Source: Flavobacterium gillisiae (GTDB lineage Bacteria > Bacteroidota > Bacteroidia > Flavobacteriales > Flavobacteriaceae). From it: 64,000 bases of DNA. Where the stretch lies: the NCBI RefSeq assembly GCF_900107635.1, contig NZ_FNRD01000001.1:124001-188000 (forward strand), written 5' to 3'. Both the position numbers and the translations under genes were made by a program. Within the stretch, counting starts at the first letter, position 1. The number at the start of each line of letters is the position of its first letter. The notes under the pieces were generated by a model. It searched no databases, had not been told where the DNA came from, and saw nothing but the letters and a program-made list of their open reading frames with translations. Of this stretch, positions 35,051-47,040 are shown in pieces.

Positions 35051-37333
35051 ATGAATAAGAATAGCAAGAGAAGAGAGGCATTATTGTATCACGCAAAGCC
35101 AACTCCGGGTAAAATACAAGTAGTTCCAACGAAGAAATATGCAACACAAAGAGATTTGTCTTTAGCATATACTCCTGGTGTAGCTGAGCCTTGTTTGGAA
35201 ATAGCAAAGGATGTTAATAATGTATATAAATACACAGCTAAAGGGAATTTAGTTGCGGTTATTACCAATGGAACAGCAGTTTTAGGACTTGGAGATATAG
35301 GTCCTGAAGCTTCAAAACCAGTGATGGAGGGGAAAGCCTTATTGTTTAAAATCTTTGCTGATATTGACGTTTTTGATATAGAAGTAGATGCTAAGGACAT
35401 TGACAAATTCATTGAGACAGTAAAAGCAATAGCGCCTACATTCGGTGGAATAAATTTAGAAGATATTAAAGCCCCAGAATCTTTCGAAATTGAAAGACGT
35501 TTGGTTGAAGAGCTTAACATACCGGTAATGCATGATGATCAGCATGGAACTGCAATTATTTCATCTGCAGCTTTGTTAAATGCGCTTGAATTAGCAGATA
35601 AGAAAATTGAAAATGCAAAAGTAGTAGTTTCAGGTGCAGGTTCTGCAGCTTTAGCGTGTGCTAACTTGTATGTGCTTTTAGGAGTTAATCCTGCTAATAT
35701 TACCATGTTTGATAAAGACGGAGTTTTGTCTAAAGACAGAACAGATATTTCAGTATTACAACAACGGTACGCAACTGATATAAAAGGGCTAACGCTAACA
35801 GAAGCCATAAAGGGAGCAGATGTTTTCTTAGGACTTTCTGCAGGAAATGTTCTTTCAGCGGAGATGTTGCTGACAATGGCAGACAACCCTGTTGTTTTTG
35901 CAATGGCAAATCCAGTTCCTGAAATCGATTATCATTTAGCGATCGCTACTCGTACTGATATTATTATGGCTACGGGAAGATCAGATTATCCTAACCAAGT
36001 GAATAATGTACTTGGGTTTCCTTATATTTTCCGTGGTGCATTAGATGTTCGTGCTACAAAAATAAACGAAGCAATGAAAATGGCGGCTGTTAGAGCACTT
36101 GCAGCTTTGGCAAAAGAACATGTTCCTGAGCAAGTGAATATTGCTTATGGTGCTACCAAATTAATTTTCGGACGTGATTATATTATTCCTTCTCCATTTG
36201 ACCCAAGACTGATAAGTGTTGTTGCGCCCGCAGTAGCAAAAGCAGCAATGGACTCTGGAGTTGCCTTAAATCCAATTACGGATTGGAATAAATATGAAGA
36301 AGAGCTTTTAGACCGATTAGGGAACGATAATAAAATGGTTCGATTGATTACCAATAGAGCTAAAATGGATCCTAAGAAGATCATATTTGCAGAAGCGGAT
36401 CACCTAGATGTGCTAAAAGCAGCCCAAATTGTTTTGGAAGAAGGTATCGGTCAGCCTATTCTATTGGGTAATATGGAAATAATAGTAGAGCTAAAAAAAG
36501 AATTAGGTTTTGAAACCGAAGTTGAAATTATCGATACTAAAATTGACGAAGAAAACGAAAGACGAAATAGATTTGCAAATACGTATTGGGAAGCCAGAAA
36601 AAGAAGAGGTATCTCTTTGTTGGATGCTCAAAAACTAATGCGTGAAAGGAATTATTTTGCAGCAATGATGGTCAATGAGGGGGAAGCGGATGGTTTAGTT
36701 ACTGGATATTCCAGAAGTTATTCATCAGTAGTTAAGCCTATGTTGCAACTGATTGATAAAGCACCGGGAGCATCTATTGTTGCAACTACAAATATGATGA
36801 TGACAAAGCGTGGACCTATGTTCTTGTCAGATACTGCGATAAATATAGATCCGTCTGCAGATGATTTGGCAAAAATTGCTATCATGACTGCTAAAACTGC
36901 CAGAATGTTTGGTGTTGAACCTGTTATCGCGATGGTTTCATTTTCAAACTTTGGGTCTTCTACTGATGTAAGTGCAGCAAAAGTAAGGGAAGCTGTAGCT
37001 TATTTGCATAAAAATCATCCAGACATGATTATTGACGGAGAAGTTCAGGCTGATTTTGCTTTGAACCCTGAGATGTTAAAAGAAAAGTTTCCGTTTTCTA
37101 AACTTGCTGGTAAAAAAGTCAATACTTTAATTTTCCCGAATCTTGACTCTGCTAATATTACGTATAAATTATTAAAAGAATTAAATAAGGTAGATTCTAT
37201 TGGACCAATTATGTTGGGTATGGGGAAACCAGTACATATTTTTCAATTAGGAGCAAGTGTCGAAGAAATGGTTAATATGGCGACAATTGCCGTTATTGAT
37301 GCTCAGGAAAAACAGAAGAAAAAAAATAAATAG
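35051..37333 (+). CDS. maeB: NADP-dependent malic enzyme with phosphotransacetylase-like C-terminal domain
   Basis: A 760-residue MaeB-type enzyme that decarboxylates malate to pyruvate and yields NADPH. Residues 1 to about 420 form the malic enzyme (NGTAVLGLGDIGP, MHDDQHGTAI with metal ligands, nucleotide fold VVSGAGSAALACANLY). Residues about 430-760 form a phosphotransacetylase-like domain (ADHLDVLKAAQIVLEEG, GEADGLVTGYSRSY) that in MaeB proteins is thought to be regulatory and respond to acetyl-CoA. The length is standard. It has its own promoter and terminator. Confidence 0.96.
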   Translation: MNKNSKRREALLYHAKPTPGKIQVVPTKKYATQRDLSLAYTPGVAEPCLEIAKDVNNVYKYTAKGNLVAVITNGTAVLGLGDIGPEASKPVMEGKALLFKIFADIDVFDIEVDAKDIDKFIETVKAIAPTFGGINLEDIKAPESFEIERRLVEELNIPVMHDDQHGTAIISSAALLNALELADKKIENAKVVVSGAGSAALACANLYVLLGVNPANITMFDKDGVLSKDRTDISVLQQRYATDIKGLTLTEAIKGADVFLGLSAGNVLSAEMLLTMADNPVVFAMANPVPEIDYHLAIATRTDIIMATGRSDYPNQVNNVLGFPYIFRGALDVRATKINEAMKMAAVRALAALAKEHVPEQVNIAYGATKLIFGRDYIIPSPFDPRLISVVAPAVAKAAMDSGVALNPITDWNKYEEELLDRLGNDNKMVRLITNRAKMDPKKIIFAEADHLDVLKAAQIVLEEGIGQPILLGNMEIIVELKKELGFETEVEIIDTKIDEENERRNRFANTYWEARKRRGISLLDAQKLMRERNYFAAMMVNEGEADGLVTGYSRSYSSVVKPMLQLIDKAPGASIVATTNMMMTKRGPMFLSDTAINIDPSADDLAKIAIMTAKTARMFGVEPVIAMVSFSNFGSSTDVSAAKVREAVAYLHKNHPDMIIDGEVQADFALNPEMLKEKFPFSKLAGKKVNTLIFPNLDSANITYKLLKELNKVDSIGPIMLGMGKPVHIFQLGASVEEMVNMATIAVIDAQEKQKKKNK

Positions 37334-37340
37334 ATTTCGA

Positions 37341-37375
37341 AAAGCACTCCTTATTCATTTCGGAGTGCTTTTTTT
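37341..37375 (+). terminator. Terminator after maeB
   Basis: AAGCACTCC pairs with GGAGTGCTT around an 11-nt loop and runs into a T-tract. Confidence 0.9.
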
Positions 37376-37419
37376 AATTCGAAATAATCTATATTTATAT
37401 TAAAATACAAAACAATTTA

Positions 37420-38001
37420 ATGATAGCACATTTACAAGGCAAATTAGTAGAAAAAACACCAACAGAAGTAGTTATTGATTGTGGTGGTGTAGGGTATCAC
37501 GTGAACATATCGTTGCATACCTATTCTTTGCTTCCAAATGCTGATTTTATAAAATTGTTTACGCACCTCCAAATAAAAGAGGATGCGCATACTTTATTTG
37601 GATTTGTTGAAAAATCAGAAAGAGAGATTTTTAAAATGTTACTTTCGGTTTCGGGCATTGGCGCCAGTATAGCCAGAACAATGTTGTCTTCATTAGATCC
37701 AAAACAAATTACAAACGCAATTGCATCAGGTGATGTGGTTACGATACAATCGATAAAGGGAATTGGGAGTAAAACTGCTCAAAGGGTGATCCTTGATTTG
37801 AAAGAAAAAGTATTGAAACTCTATGATTTAGATGAAGTTTCAATGTCGCAAAGCAATACAAATCGAGATGAAGCGTTATCAGCTTTGGAGGTTTTAGGTT
37901 TTGTTAGAAAAACCTCAGAAAAAATTATAGAGAAAATAGTAAAGGAGGATCCAGATGCTTCCGTAGAGTCTATTATTAAAAAAGCTTTAAAAAACTTATA
38001 A
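37420..38001 (+). CDS. ruvA: Holliday junction DNA helicase subunit RuvA
   Basis: A 193-residue tetramerising protein that binds the four-way junction and recruits RuvB. The OB-fold domain (MIAHLQGKLVEKTPTEVVI) is followed by two helix-hairpin-helix motifs (LLSVSGIGASIARTML and IQSIKGIGSKTAQRVI) and the C-terminal three-helix domain that contacts RuvB (DEALSALEVLGF). It is complete. It lies 25 bp before sprA, an order I associate with Flavobacterium. Confidence 0.97.
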   Translation: MIAHLQGKLVEKTPTEVVIDCGGVGYHVNISLHTYSLLPNADFIKLFTHLQIKEDAHTLFGFVEKSEREIFKMLLSVSGIGASIARTMLSSLDPKQITNAIASGDVVTIQSIKGIGSKTAQRVILDLKEKVLKLYDLDEVSMSQSNTNRDEALSALEVLGFVRKTSEKIIEKIVKEDPDASVESIIKKALKNL

Positions 38002-38026
38002 AATCAAACTAAAAAACACGAATTGT

Positions 38027-41000
38027 ATGCATAAAATTTGTACTTTTTTGATTGTTTTATTTTGTGGTTCCGTATCGCTGGCTCAGGTAAATGAACAAAA
38101 TCAAGATACCACAAAAACAGGTTTTTCTCTAGGGAAAGTCCAAATAAAAGATCCTCAAAGTGTCCTGTCTGCTTATACGTACGACCCAGTTACCGACAGA
38201 TATATTTATACTAATTCAGTTGATGGTTTTTCCATTAATTACCCTATTATATTAACGCCAAAAGAGTACGAGAGTTTAGTGCTGAAAGAATCTATGCGAG
38301 ATTATTTCAAGCAAAAAACAGATGCTATTGATGGTAAAAAAGAAGGAAGTGAAGCTGCGAAAAAAGATTTGCTGCCAAAATATTATGTGAATTCAAATCT
38401 TTTTGAATCTATTTTTGGAAGTAATACGATCGATGTTAAACCCACCGGTTCTGTAGAAATGGATTTAGGTTTGCGGTATACAAAACAAGATAATCCTTCC
38501 TTTTCACCAAGAAACAGATCCAATTTATCTTTTGATTTTAATCAAAGGATAAGCATGAGTTTAATGGGAAAAGTAGGTACAAGGCTTAATGTAAATGCCA
38601 ATTATGATACGCAATCTACTTTTGCGTTTCAAAATTTAATTAAATTAGAATACGCCCCTTCTGAAGATGACATTATTCAAAAAATTGAAGTAGGAAATGT
38701 AAGTATGCCTTTGAATAGCTCATTAATTAGAGGAGCGCAAAGTTTGTTTGGGGTAAAAACACAACTTCAATTTGGTAAAACTACAGTTACGGGTGTTTTT
38801 TCAGAACAAAAATCACAAACAAAAAGCGTGGTAGCGCAGGGTGGTGGTACAATTCAAGATTTTGATGTGTTTGCTTTGGACTATGATAGTGATAGGCACT
38901 TTTTCTTATCTCAATACTTTAGAAATAAATACGATGCCTCATTAAAAAACTATCCGTTTATTGATAGTAGAGTTCAAATATCAAGGCTAGAAATTTGGGT
39001 TACTAATAAACAAACCCGAGTAAATACGACTTCTAATAATTTACGAAATATTATTGCGCTTCAAGATTTAGGGGAAGGCCAATTATCTGGTATTCCTGAT
39101 AATGAAGTGGTGGTTTTAGACCCTTCAACAGGGATGTTTAATAGCTCTTTTGACACTCCTTCAAATAACGCAAATAATGATTACGATCCTGCTCAAATTA
39201 TCGCAGGAACCGGTTTGTTAAACAAAAATATTCGTGAAATCGTTACTTCAAATTCAGGGTTTAACGTTACCGTAAGTGAAGGGCAGGATTATTCGAAATT
39301 AGAAAATGCTAGAAAGCTAAATCCTAATGAATATACGTACAATGCTCAGTTAGGATATATTTCCTTGCAACAAAGGTTAGCAAATGACGAGGTTTTAGCG
39401 GTAGCATATCAATACACTATTGGTGACAAAGCATACCAGGTTGGGGAATTTGGAAGTGACGGTATAGACGCAACAGTTGTAACCGGTAATACAACTTCAA
39501 ATCAAGCAATTATTACCCAAAGTTTAATATTGAAAATGCTAAAAAGTAATTTAACCAATGTTAAAAATCCGGTTTGGAATTTGATGATGAAGAATATTTA
39601 TCAGATTCCTGGAGCTTACCAGGTAAAACAAGAAGATTTCAGGTTTAATATCCTTTATACAGACCCATCTCCGTTAAATTATATTACAGAAGCAAAAGAT
39701 GCAGCCGGAAATCCAGTTCCATTTCCTTCTGCTCCAACAGCTGATAATCGAGTTGCAGAAACTCCTTTGTTGAAAGTATTCAATTTAGACAAATTGAATT
39801 ACAACAATGACCCGCAAACTGGTGGTGATGGTTTTTTTGACTTTATGCAAGGTATTACGATTGATTCTCAAAACGGACGATTAATATTTACAACCAAGGA
39901 ACCATTTGGGGAATTACTATTTTCGAAATTATCCAATACGGGTTCAGCAGAAAATTATGATGATGCCAGCACTTATAATGCAAACCAAAAGAAATATGTT
40001 TTTAGAAACATGTATCGCAACACACAATCGGGAGCACTGCAGGATAGTGATAAAAATAAATTTCTTTTAAGGGGAAAGTATAAATCATCTGGAGGTGATG
40101 GAATACCTATTGGAGCATTCAATGTGCCTCAGGGTTCTGTTGTTGTTACTGCAGGCGGAAGAATTTTAGTGGAGGGGATTGATTACAGCGTGAATTATCA
40201 ATTAGGGAGAGTTCAAATTTTAGATGCTTCACTGCAGGCTTCAAATACACCAATTAATGTTTCATTGGAAAATAATTCTATTTTCGGTCAGCAGACCAGA
40301 CGGTTTATGGGAGTGAATGTAGAACATAAAATTTCAGATAACTTTTTGGTTGGTGGTACTTTCTTAAAAATGTCTGAAAGACCATTCACCCAGAAATCAA
40401 GTTTTGGTCAGGAATCGGTCAATAACACTATTTTTGGATTCAATACTAATTTCTCCACAGAAGTTCCTTTTTTGACTAGATTAGTGAACAAGTTACCAAA
40501 CGTCGATACGGATGTGCCTTCAAACCTTTCTGTAAGGGGGGAAATAGCATTTTTAAAACCAGATTCGCCAAAAGCAGATCAGTTTGAAGGAGAGTCTACG
40601 ATATATGTAGATGATTTCGAAGGGTCGCAAACTACGATCGACATGCGTTCTGCATACGCTTGGAGCTTAGCTTCCACTCCGGACAGAAATACTCGAAGTA
40701 CTTACGATTTTAATGCAAATGCCAATGATTTGAGTTATGGTTTTAAAAGATCCAAACTAGCTTGGTATTCAATTGACCCTGTATTTTATACTCAAAAACC
40801 TTCTGGAATTTCAAATGACGACTTGTCATTGAATACCACTAGGAGAATCTATAGTGAAGAGCTTTATCCTTTAACAGATATTGCTCAAGGGCAGTCACAA
40901 GTGATAAGCACTTTGGATTTAAGCTACTATCCTTCTGAAAGAGGACCTTATAATAATAACGTTAATTTTGCCGCAAATCCTTCAGAAAATTTTGGAGGGA

Positions 41001-44000
41001 TTATGCGATCGTTAAACTCTACTAATTTTGAGCAAGGGAATGTAGAATACATTCAATTTTGGGTTATGGATCCTTATGTAGGACAAGGGGCGATTCCTCA
41101 AAATAATTCAGGAAAGCTATATTTCAATTTAGGAGAGATATCCGAGGATGTTTTAAAAGATGGAAGAAAACAATATGAGAACGGACTTGGGCCAGATCAA
41201 ATATTAGTGAACCCAAGACCCATTTGGGGAGATGTTCCTGCCTCTCAGTCATTGATTTATGCTTTTGATGCTAATGCAAATAATCGAGCCAATCAGGATG
41301 TAGGATTGGATGGATTGTCTAATGCCAATGAAAGTGCTGTATATACTAATTTTGCTTCTGAACCTGATCCAGCTGCAGATGATTATACTTATTATTTGAA
41401 TACCACTGGAGGTATAGTGAATCGTTATAAAAATTACAACGGTGTCGAAGGGAATTCGGTGGTAGATATTAACAACGCAAACAGAGGGTCGTCTACGGTG
41501 CCTGATGTTGAGGATATCAATAGAGATAATACGATGAATACTATTAATGCTTATTATGAATATAGCATCGATGTAAAACCAAATCCTGTTATAGGTCAAA
41601 ATTATATAACGGATATTAGAGATACTCAGGTAACATTAGCTAATGGCGAGGTAACTGATTCAAGATGGATTCAGTTTAAAATACCTGTTACACAACCACA
41701 AAACACAGTAGGAAACATTTCAGATTTCAGATCGATTCGTTTTATGAGAATGTTTATGACCGGCTTTAATCAAGAAGTAACGGTTCGTTTTGGAGCCTTA
41801 GATTTAGTAAGAGGGGAATGGAGAAGGTATACGAATACACTTGATTTCAATGATACGAATGTAGCAGATGATAATACAGAGTTTGATGTAGCAGCCGTAA
41901 ATGTTCAGGAAAATAATGAAAGATGTCCTGTTAATTACGTAACGCCTCCTGGCGTGCAGCGAGAGCAATTGTATAATAATAATACACTGATCAATCAAAA
42001 CGAGCAATCATTGTCGTTAAGAGTTGCAGGTGACGGTTTAGAACTTGGAGATTCCAGAGCAGTTTTTAAAAATGTAAGTATTGATATGCGTCAATTCAAA
42101 AAACTGAAAATGTTTTTACATGCGGAGTCATTACCAAATGAAAACAGACTTAGAGATGATCAAATGGTAGGGTTTATTCGTTTTGGAAATGATTTTACGC
42201 AGAATTTTTACCAAATCGAAATTCCTTTGAAAGTGACCGTGCCTTCCGCATCGTCGACGGCAAATTGTTCTCCTTTGAGTGCTGAGGAAGTATGGCCAGA
42301 AGAAAATGAAATCGACTTGTCATTAGCATTATTGACTCAATTGAAAATAATGGCGATGAGTGTTGATTTAAGCACGCTGCCTTTGGATGGGATTTATTAT
42401 CAGAATGAGGATGAACTAAATCCTGCTTTAGGTAGTAAATCAAATAAGCTGAGATTAGGAATCAAAGGAAATCCTAATTTTGGATTAGTTAGAACTTTGA
42501 TGGTGGGTGTAAAAAGCAACGAAACGCATCAGGACCTTAAAGGAGAAGTTTGGTTCAACGAACTTCGCTTAGCAGATATGGATAATCAGGGAGGAATGGC
42601 AGCCGTGTTAAACGTAGATTCTAATCTTGCTGATTTTGCCACAATTTCTGCTACAGGAAAGAAAAGTACAATTGGTTTTGGTGCTTTGGAACAAGGACCA
42701 AACGAAAGAAGTCGTGAAGATATTCAACAATACAACATCGTAACAAATGTTAATTTGGGTAAATTATTACCTCAAAAATGGGGAGTTAATTTACCGTTTA
42801 ATTACGCTATTGGCGAAGAGACGATTACTCCGGAATATGATCCTTTTAATCAGGATATAAAACTAAAACAGTTATTGGATAATACGACTGATTCTGCTGA
42901 AAAAGACAATATTTCAAGTAGAGCGATAGATTATACAAAACGAATGAGTATCAACTTTATTGGAGTTAGAAAGCAAAGAAGCCCAGAGCAAAAGCAACAT
43001 GTCTATGATGCAGAAAACTTTACTTTTTCTCAATCGTATAACAAAGTGGAACGACATGATTATGAGATCGAAGATTATATAGATCAGCAAGTCAACTCAT
43101 CGGTTGATTATGCTTACAGCTTTCAGCCAAAACCAATTGAGCCGTTTAAGAAGACAGAATTTATGAAAAAAAGCAGCTATTGGAAACTGCTGAGTGATTT
43201 TAATTTTAATTATTTGCCTTCTAATATATCGTTTAATACCAATATTAACCGCCAATACAACCGTCAGCAATTTAGACAGGTTGACGTTGCGGGAATAGGT
43301 CTTGATCCTTTGTATAGAAGAAATTTTGGCTTTAACTACCAATATGGATTTAATTTTAATCTAACAAAATCCTTAAAATTGAGCTATACTGCTTCGTCGA
43401 GTAATATTGTGAAAAACTATTTAAATGAGGATAATGAGCCTATCGATAGTTTTACGATTTGGGATAGTTACTGGGATATTGGAAGCCCAAACCAACACAT
43501 GCAACAGTTGGTTTTAAATTATGAGATCCCAATTAATAAAATTCCATTATTTAGCTTTGTGAAAGCTAATTATTCCTATACGGGTGACTATAGTTGGCAA
43601 AAATCATCAAATGCATTTTCTCAGTTAGAGGATGTTGGTATTCCAGATTTGGGGAACACTGTTCAGAACGCACGTTCAAATAACTTGAATACGAGTTTTA
43701 ATATGGACATGCTTTATAAGTATTTGGGATTGACGAAAAATTCTACTAAATCAACAAATAAACAGAATGCTCCTGCGCCAAAACCAGGACAGAAAGTGGT
43801 GAATACAAATGCAAAACCTCAAGCTAAAGACAATGAATTTGTTAATGGTTTACTGGGAGTCTTGACCAGTGTGAAAAATATTCAGGTTAATTATACGGAA
43901 AATAGTGGTACAGTTTTACCAGGATATACGCCAAGTGTTGGGTTTTTGGGGTCTTCAAGACCGTCTCTAGGATTTACCTTTGGAAGCCAGGATGACGTAC

Positions 44001-45187
44001 GATTTGAAGCTGCTAAAAATGGGTGGTTAACTAGTTATCAAGAGTTCAATCAAAATTTTACACAGGTAACTAATAAGATGTTTAAGGCAACGGCAAATGT
44101 GGATTTGTTTCCAGACTTAAAAATTGACTTAGCGGCTGATAGATCTTATTCAGAGAATTTCTCTGAACAATATAATGTATTAGATGGTCAGTATTACTCA
44201 CTTTCGCCTTACACATACGGACTTTTTTCAATATCTACGGTGCTGATAAAAACATCGTTTTCAACAAGCGATGAAAATTCTTCAGCAGCATTTGATGACT
44301 TTAGGGCTAACAGACTTGTAATAGCAAATAGACTGGCTGCTGAGCGTGGTATAGATGTTACTAATCCTAGTAATCTTGATTCAGATGGATATCCGTTAGG
44401 ATATGGTAAAAATAATCAGGCTGTATTATTGCCTGCTTTTATGGCAGCTTATTCAGGAAGTGATGCTTCAGGTGTTTCTACAGGGATTTTTAGAAGTGTA
44501 CCTATTCCTAACTGGGCGGTAAAATATAGTGGGCTGATGCGTTATGATTTGTTCAAAAGAAATTTTAAACGTTTCTCTCTGCAACATAATTACAGGGCTT
44601 CCTATACCATTAATCAGTATCGTTCTAATTTTGATTATGATAAAACACCAGGCGGTGTTGACGCTAGCGGTAACTTTTTTAATAAAACGATCATGTCTAA
44701 TGTCAATTTAGTAGAGCAATTCAGTCCGCTTATTCGAATGGATTTTGAACTAAAAAGTTCATTAAAAATCCTTACTGAGATCAAGAAAGACAGAGCGTTG
44801 TCAATGAGTTTTGACAATAATTTACTGACAGAAGTGAAAGGGATAGAATACGTAGTTGGTTTAGGGTATCGATTTAAGGATGTGATTTTTACTTCCAGAT
44901 TAGCAGATAATCCTTCAGGTATAATTAAGGGGGATATCAATATGAAAGCAGATTTCTCTTATCGTAATAACCAAACGATAGTAAGGTATTTAGATTACGA
45001 TAATAATCAATTAGCCGGAGGACAAAACATCTGGTCTTTAAAATTGACGGCAGATTATGCGTTCAGTAAAAACCTGACGGCTATTTTCTATTATGACCAT
45101 TCCTTTTCAAAAGCAGTAATATCGACGTCGTTCCCTCTTACAAATATTAGATCCGGATTTACACTTCGATATAATTTTGGGAATTAA
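38027..45187 (+). CDS. sprA: Type IX secretion system outer-membrane translocon SprA
   Basis: A 2386-residue outer-membrane protein close in size to SprA of F. johnsoniae (about 2400), the single-chain giant barrel through which T9SS substrates cross the outer membrane; it is needed for secretion of gliding adhesins. It begins with a signal peptide ([16 protein letters not shown]) and contains the repeated [26 protein letters not shown] segment and many amphipathic strands, ending in FTLRYNFGN. It is complete, without internal stops or low-complexity gaps. A region at about residues 1905-1935 is rich in Asn/Lys/Pro and probably loops out. gcvH follows from a separate promoter. Confidence 0.96.
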   Translation: MHKICTFLIVLFCGSVSLAQVNEQNQDTTKTGFSLGKVQIKDPQSVLSAYTYDPVTDRYIYTNSVDGFSINYPIILTPKEYESLVLKESMRDYFKQKTDAIDGKKEGSEAAKKDLLPKYYVNSNLFESIFGSNTIDVKPTGSVEMDLGLRYTKQDNPSFSPRNRSNLSFDFNQRISMSLMGKVGTRLNVNANYDTQSTFAFQNLIKLEYAPSEDDIIQKIEVGNVSMPLNSSLIRGAQSLFGVKTQLQFGKTTVTGVFSEQKSQTKSVVAQGGGTIQDFDVFALDYDSDRHFFLSQYFRNKYDASLKNYPFIDSRVQISRLEIWVTNKQTRVNTTSNNLRNIIALQDLGEGQLSGIPDNEVVVLDPSTGMFNSSFDTPSNNANNDYDPAQIIAGTGLLNKNIREIVTSNSGFNVTVSEGQDYSKLENARKLNPNEYTYNAQLGYISLQQRLANDEVLAVAYQYTIGDKAYQVGEFGSDGIDATVVTGNTTSNQAIITQSLILKMLKSNLTNVKNPVWNLMMKNIYQIPGAYQVKQEDFRFNILYTDPSPLNYITEAKDAAGNPVPFPSAPTADNRVAETPLLKVFNLDKLNYNNDPQTGGDGFFDFMQGITIDSQNGRLIFTTKEPFGELLFSKLSNTGSAENYDDASTYNANQKKYVFRNMYRNTQSGALQDSDKNKFLLRGKYKSSGGDGIPIGAFNVPQGSVVVTAGGRILVEGIDYSVNYQLGRVQILDASLQASNTPINVSLENNSIFGQQTRRFMGVNVEHKISDNFLVGGTFLKMSERPFTQKSSFGQESVNNTIFGFNTNFSTEVPFLTRLVNKLPNVDTDVPSNLSVRGEIAFLKPDSPKADQFEGESTIYVDDFEGSQTTIDMRSAYAWSLASTPDRNTRSTYDFNANANDLSYGFKRSKLAWYSIDPVFYTQKPSGISNDDLSLNTTRRIYSEELYPLTDIAQGQSQVISTLDLSYYPSERGPYNNNVNFAANPSENFGGIMRSLNSTNFEQGNVEYIQFWVMDPYVGQGAIPQNNSGKLYFNLGEISEDVLKDGRKQYENGLGPDQILVNPRPIWGDVPASQSLIYAFDANANNRANQDVGLDGLSNANESAVYTNFASEPDPAADDYTYYLNTTGGIVNRYKNYNGVEGNSVVDINNANRGSSTVPDVEDINRDNTMNTINAYYEYSIDVKPNPVIGQNYITDIRDTQVTLANGEVTDSRWIQFKIPVTQPQNTVGNISDFRSIRFMRMFMTGFNQEVTVRFGALDLVRGEWRRYTNTLDFNDTNVADDNTEFDVAAVNVQENNERCPVNYVTPPGVQREQLYNNNTLINQNEQSLSLRVAGDGLELGDSRAVFKNVSIDMRQFKKLKMFLHAESLPNENRLRDDQMVGFIRFGNDFTQNFYQIEIPLKVTVPSASSTANCSPLSAEEVWPEENEIDLSLALLTQLKIMAMSVDLSTLPLDGIYYQNEDELNPALGSKSNKLRLGIKGNPNFGLVRTLMVGVKSNETHQDLKGEVWFNELRLADMDNQGGMAAVLNVDSNLADFATISATGKKSTIGFGALEQGPNERSREDIQQYNIVTNVNLGKLLPQKWGVNLPFNYAIGEETITPEYDPFNQDIKLKQLLDNTTDSAEKDNISSRAIDYTKRMSINFIGVRKQRSPEQKQHVYDAENFTFSQSYNKVERHDYEIEDYIDQQVNSSVDYAYSFQPKPIEPFKKTEFMKKSSYWKLLSDFNFNYLPSNISFNTNINRQYNRQQFRQVDVAGIGLDPLYRRNFGFNYQYGFNFNLTKSLKLSYTASSSNIVKNYLNEDNEPIDSFTIWDSYWDIGSPNQHMQQLVLNYEIPINKIPLFSFVKANYSYTGDYSWQKSSNAFSQLEDVGIPDLGNTVQNARSNNLNTSFNMDMLYKYLGLTKNSTKSTNKQNAPAPKPGQKVVNTNAKPQAKDNEFVNGLLGVLTSVKNIQVNYTENSGTVLPGYTPSVGFLGSSRPSLGFTFGSQDDVRFEAAKNGWLTSYQEFNQNFTQVTNKMFKATANVDLFPDLKIDLAADRSYSENFSEQYNVLDGQYYSLSPYTYGLFSISTVLIKTSFSTSDENSSAAFDDFRANRLVIANRLAAERGIDVTNPSNLDSDGYPLGYGKNNQAVLLPAFMAAYSGSDASGVSTGIFRSVPIPNWAVKYSGLMRYDLFKRNFKRFSLQHNYRASYTINQYRSNFDYDKTPGGVDASGNFFNKTIMSNVNLVEQFSPLIRMDFELKSSLKILTEIKKDRALSMSFDNNLLTEVKGIEYVVGLGYRFKDVIFTSRLADNPSGIIKGDINMKADFSYRNNQTIVRYLDYDNNQLAGGQNIWSLKLTADYAFSKNLTAIFYYDHSFSKAVISTSFPLTNIRSGFTLRYNFGN

Positions 45188-45225
45188 TTTATTAAAATCT
45201 AAACTATATTTAAATAGAAGATTGT

Positions 45226-45233
45226 TACATTTG
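45226..45233 (+). promoter_or_regulatory. Putative -7 box (TACATTTG) for gcvH
   Basis: It matches TAnnTTTG, 42 bp before the gcvH ATG and 38 bp past the sprA stop. Confidence 0.5.
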
Positions 45234-45275
45234 CGTAACAATAATTCAATTATCAATTATCAATACGTATTTATT

Positions 45276-45656
45276 ATGAATATACCAGCAGATTTAAAGT
45301 ATACTAAAGATCACGAATGGGTTAGTTTAGAAGGTGATGTAGCAACTGTAGGAATCACGCATTTTGCTCAAAAGGAATTAGGGGATATCGTTTATGTTGA
45401 AGTGGAAACTTTAGATCAGACTTTAGACAAAGATGAGGTTTTTGGTACTGTAGAGGCTGTTAAAACAGTATCTGATTTGTTCTTGCCATTAGCGGGAGAA
45501 ATTGTAGAATTCAATGATGCTTTAGAAAGTACTCCAGAAGCTGTAAATGCAGATCCTTATGGCGCTGGTTGGATGATAAAAATTAAAGTTTCAGATGTTG
45601 CGGATTATGATTCGTTGCTTACAAGTGACGCTTACAAAGAACTTATAGGTGCTTAA
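45276..45656 (+). CDS. gcvH: Glycine cleavage system H protein
   Basis: A 126-residue lipoyl carrier that shuttles the aminomethyl group between P, T and L proteins. The lipoylated lysine is K63 in [10 protein letters not shown] use ATG 45276 ([15 protein letters not shown], the family start); the frame is open further upstream only as promoter sequence. Genes for the other glycine cleavage proteins are not in this window. It overlaps the VanZ-like gene by 8 bp. Confidence 0.97.
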   Translation: MNIPADLKYTKDHEWVSLEGDVATVGITHFAQKELGDIVYVEVETLDQTLDKDEVFGTVEAVKTVSDLFLPLAGEIVEFNDALESTPEAVNADPYGAGWMIKIKVSDVADYDSLLTSDAYKELIGA

Positions 45657-46032
45657 ACGAATAGTGTTTTGGATTGCTTTATTGTGGACTGGCGTGGTTC
45701 TTTTTCTGTGCTTAGTTCAGTCTGACAAGATTCCGGCAGTCAATATTGAAAATCTAGATAAAGTAGTTCATGCTTTCTTTCATTTTGTATTCACCTCGCT
45801 TTGGATTTTGTTTTTTAAAACACAAATTAAAGATCCGGATAGTTACAAGCCTTATATTATTTCGTTTTTGTTCTCTGTCCTTTTTGGAGTTACAATAGAA
45901 ATTTTGCAAGGACAATACACTACAACTAGAAAAGAGGATGCATTGGATGTCCTAGCCAATATGGTTGGAGCATCGTTAGCCGTCTTTTCAGTTATTTTAT
46001 ATTTTAAAAATAGGCGTCTAAGTAAAATTTGA
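45649..46032 (+). CDS. VanZ-like family membrane protein
   Basis: 127 residues with four hydrophobic segments and the VanZ pattern ([16 protein letters not shown], then [11 protein letters not shown]). The start is GTG 45649, inside the end of gcvH (GTGCTTAA). The function is unknown; VanZ confers low-level teicoplanin resistance in enterococci, but family members near gcvH in Flavobacteria are not shown to do so. A terminator follows. Confidence 0.87.
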   Translation: MLKRIVFWIALLWTGVVLFLCLVQSDKIPAVNIENLDKVVHAFFHFVFTSLWILFFKTQIKDPDSYKPYIISFLFSVLFGVTIEILQGQYTTTRKEDALDVLANMVGASLAVFSVILYFKNRRLSKI

Positions 46033-46043
46033 TACAAATAGTA

Positions 46044-46068
46044 TAATCCCACCTAGGTGGGATTTTTT
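46044..46068 (+). terminator. Terminator after the VanZ-like gene
   Basis: A palindrome, AATCCCACC-TAGG-... to TGGGATT, followed by TTTTTTG, 12 bp past the stop. Confidence 0.88.
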
Positions 46069-46228
46069 GTTTTAAAGCGGTAATTCTTTTTGCTTTATAA
46101 TTTAATTTTCATCAGATTTGAGTAGTTTTATTTGATAATGATTTTGTAAGTCTAAAAATACGAGGGATAGCGGGCGGTTTTACTTTTAAAAGTAGCTGTT
46201 TCTATAAAACTAATGCCAATTTAATATG

Positions 46229-46236
46229 TATTTTTG
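46229..46236 (+). promoter_or_regulatory. Putative -7 box (TATTTTTG) for deoC
   Basis: It matches TAnnTTTG, 41 bp before the deoC ATG. The rest of the 46069-46277 gap holds nothing I recognise. Confidence 0.45.
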
Positions 46237-46277
46237 TAGCCTATCAAGTTATCACTTAACGCTAAATTAATAGAAGA

Positions 46278-47021
46278 ATGAATATCAAAAAATACTTAGA
46301 TTCGACATATTTGAAAACTGCGGAACAGGCAGGACTTGATGAAGCTAGTAATGTCAAAATAGTTAAGAGTTTTATTCAGGAAGCTATCGATGAGGGATTT
46401 AAGTTGATCATGATTCGTCCTAATATGGTTTTGTTAGCGAGTCAAATGGTTTCTGATGCTGGTTCGAATTTACAAATTGGAACCGTTATTGATTTTCCCG
46501 AGGGGAGGTCGGTTATTGCGGGTAAATTAGTTGAAGCAGAAAAGGCAATTCAGGACGGAGCTGATGATTTGGACTTTGTCTGTAATTATGAGGCATTTAA
46601 AAATGGCAATATTGATTTGGTTAAAGAAGAGATATTGAAAGGAACACAACTTGGTATTGAAAACAATAAAGTTGTAAAATGGATTATTGAAGTTGCCGCT
46701 CTAAATGACAAGCAAATTATACAATTGACAGCTTTGATTAAAAATGTTGTAGTTTCAAATTTTAAGGAGGTGCATTTTGCTTCTGTATTTGTGAAGTCGT
46801 CAACTGGGTTTTATAAAACTGAAAACGGTTTGCCTAATGGTGCTACCATTCCGTCAATTATTTTGATGTTAGAAAATGCGACACCGCTTCCTGTAAAAGC
46901 AGCTGGAGGAGTTAGGACATATGATGAGGCGTTGGCAATGATTAAGTTAGGAGTGAAACGAATAGGAACATCTGGGGCAAAAGCTATTTCAAACGGAGAA
47001 AACACAAACATTGGATACTAA
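46278..47021 (+). CDS. deoC: Deoxyribose-phosphate aldolase
   Basis: A 247-residue class I aldolase that cleaves 2-deoxyribose-5-phosphate to glyceraldehyde-3-phosphate and acetaldehyde in deoxynucleoside breakdown. The Schiff-base lysine is K173 in SVFVKSSTGF and the second active-site lysine is K207 in PVKAAGGVRT. The TIM-barrel segments are complete. It lies 19 bp before remB. Confidence 0.96.
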   Translation: MNIKKYLDSTYLKTAEQAGLDEASNVKIVKSFIQEAIDEGFKLIMIRPNMVLLASQMVSDAGSNLQIGTVIDFPEGRSVIAGKLVEAEKAIQDGADDLDFVCNYEAFKNGNIDLVKEEILKGTQLGIENNKVVKWIIEVAALNDKQIIQLTALIKNVVVSNFKEVHFASVFVKSSTGFYKTENGLPNGATIPSIILMLENATPLPVKAAGGVRTYDEALAMIKLGVKRIGTSGAKAISNGENTNIGY

Positions 47022-47040
47022 TTTTACAATCAAAATCAAT

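Noticed and set aside
35089..35886. Long antisense reading frames opposite maeB
   Set aside because: They mirror the codon pattern of the conserved malic enzyme, have no promoter or recognisable product, and are shadows.
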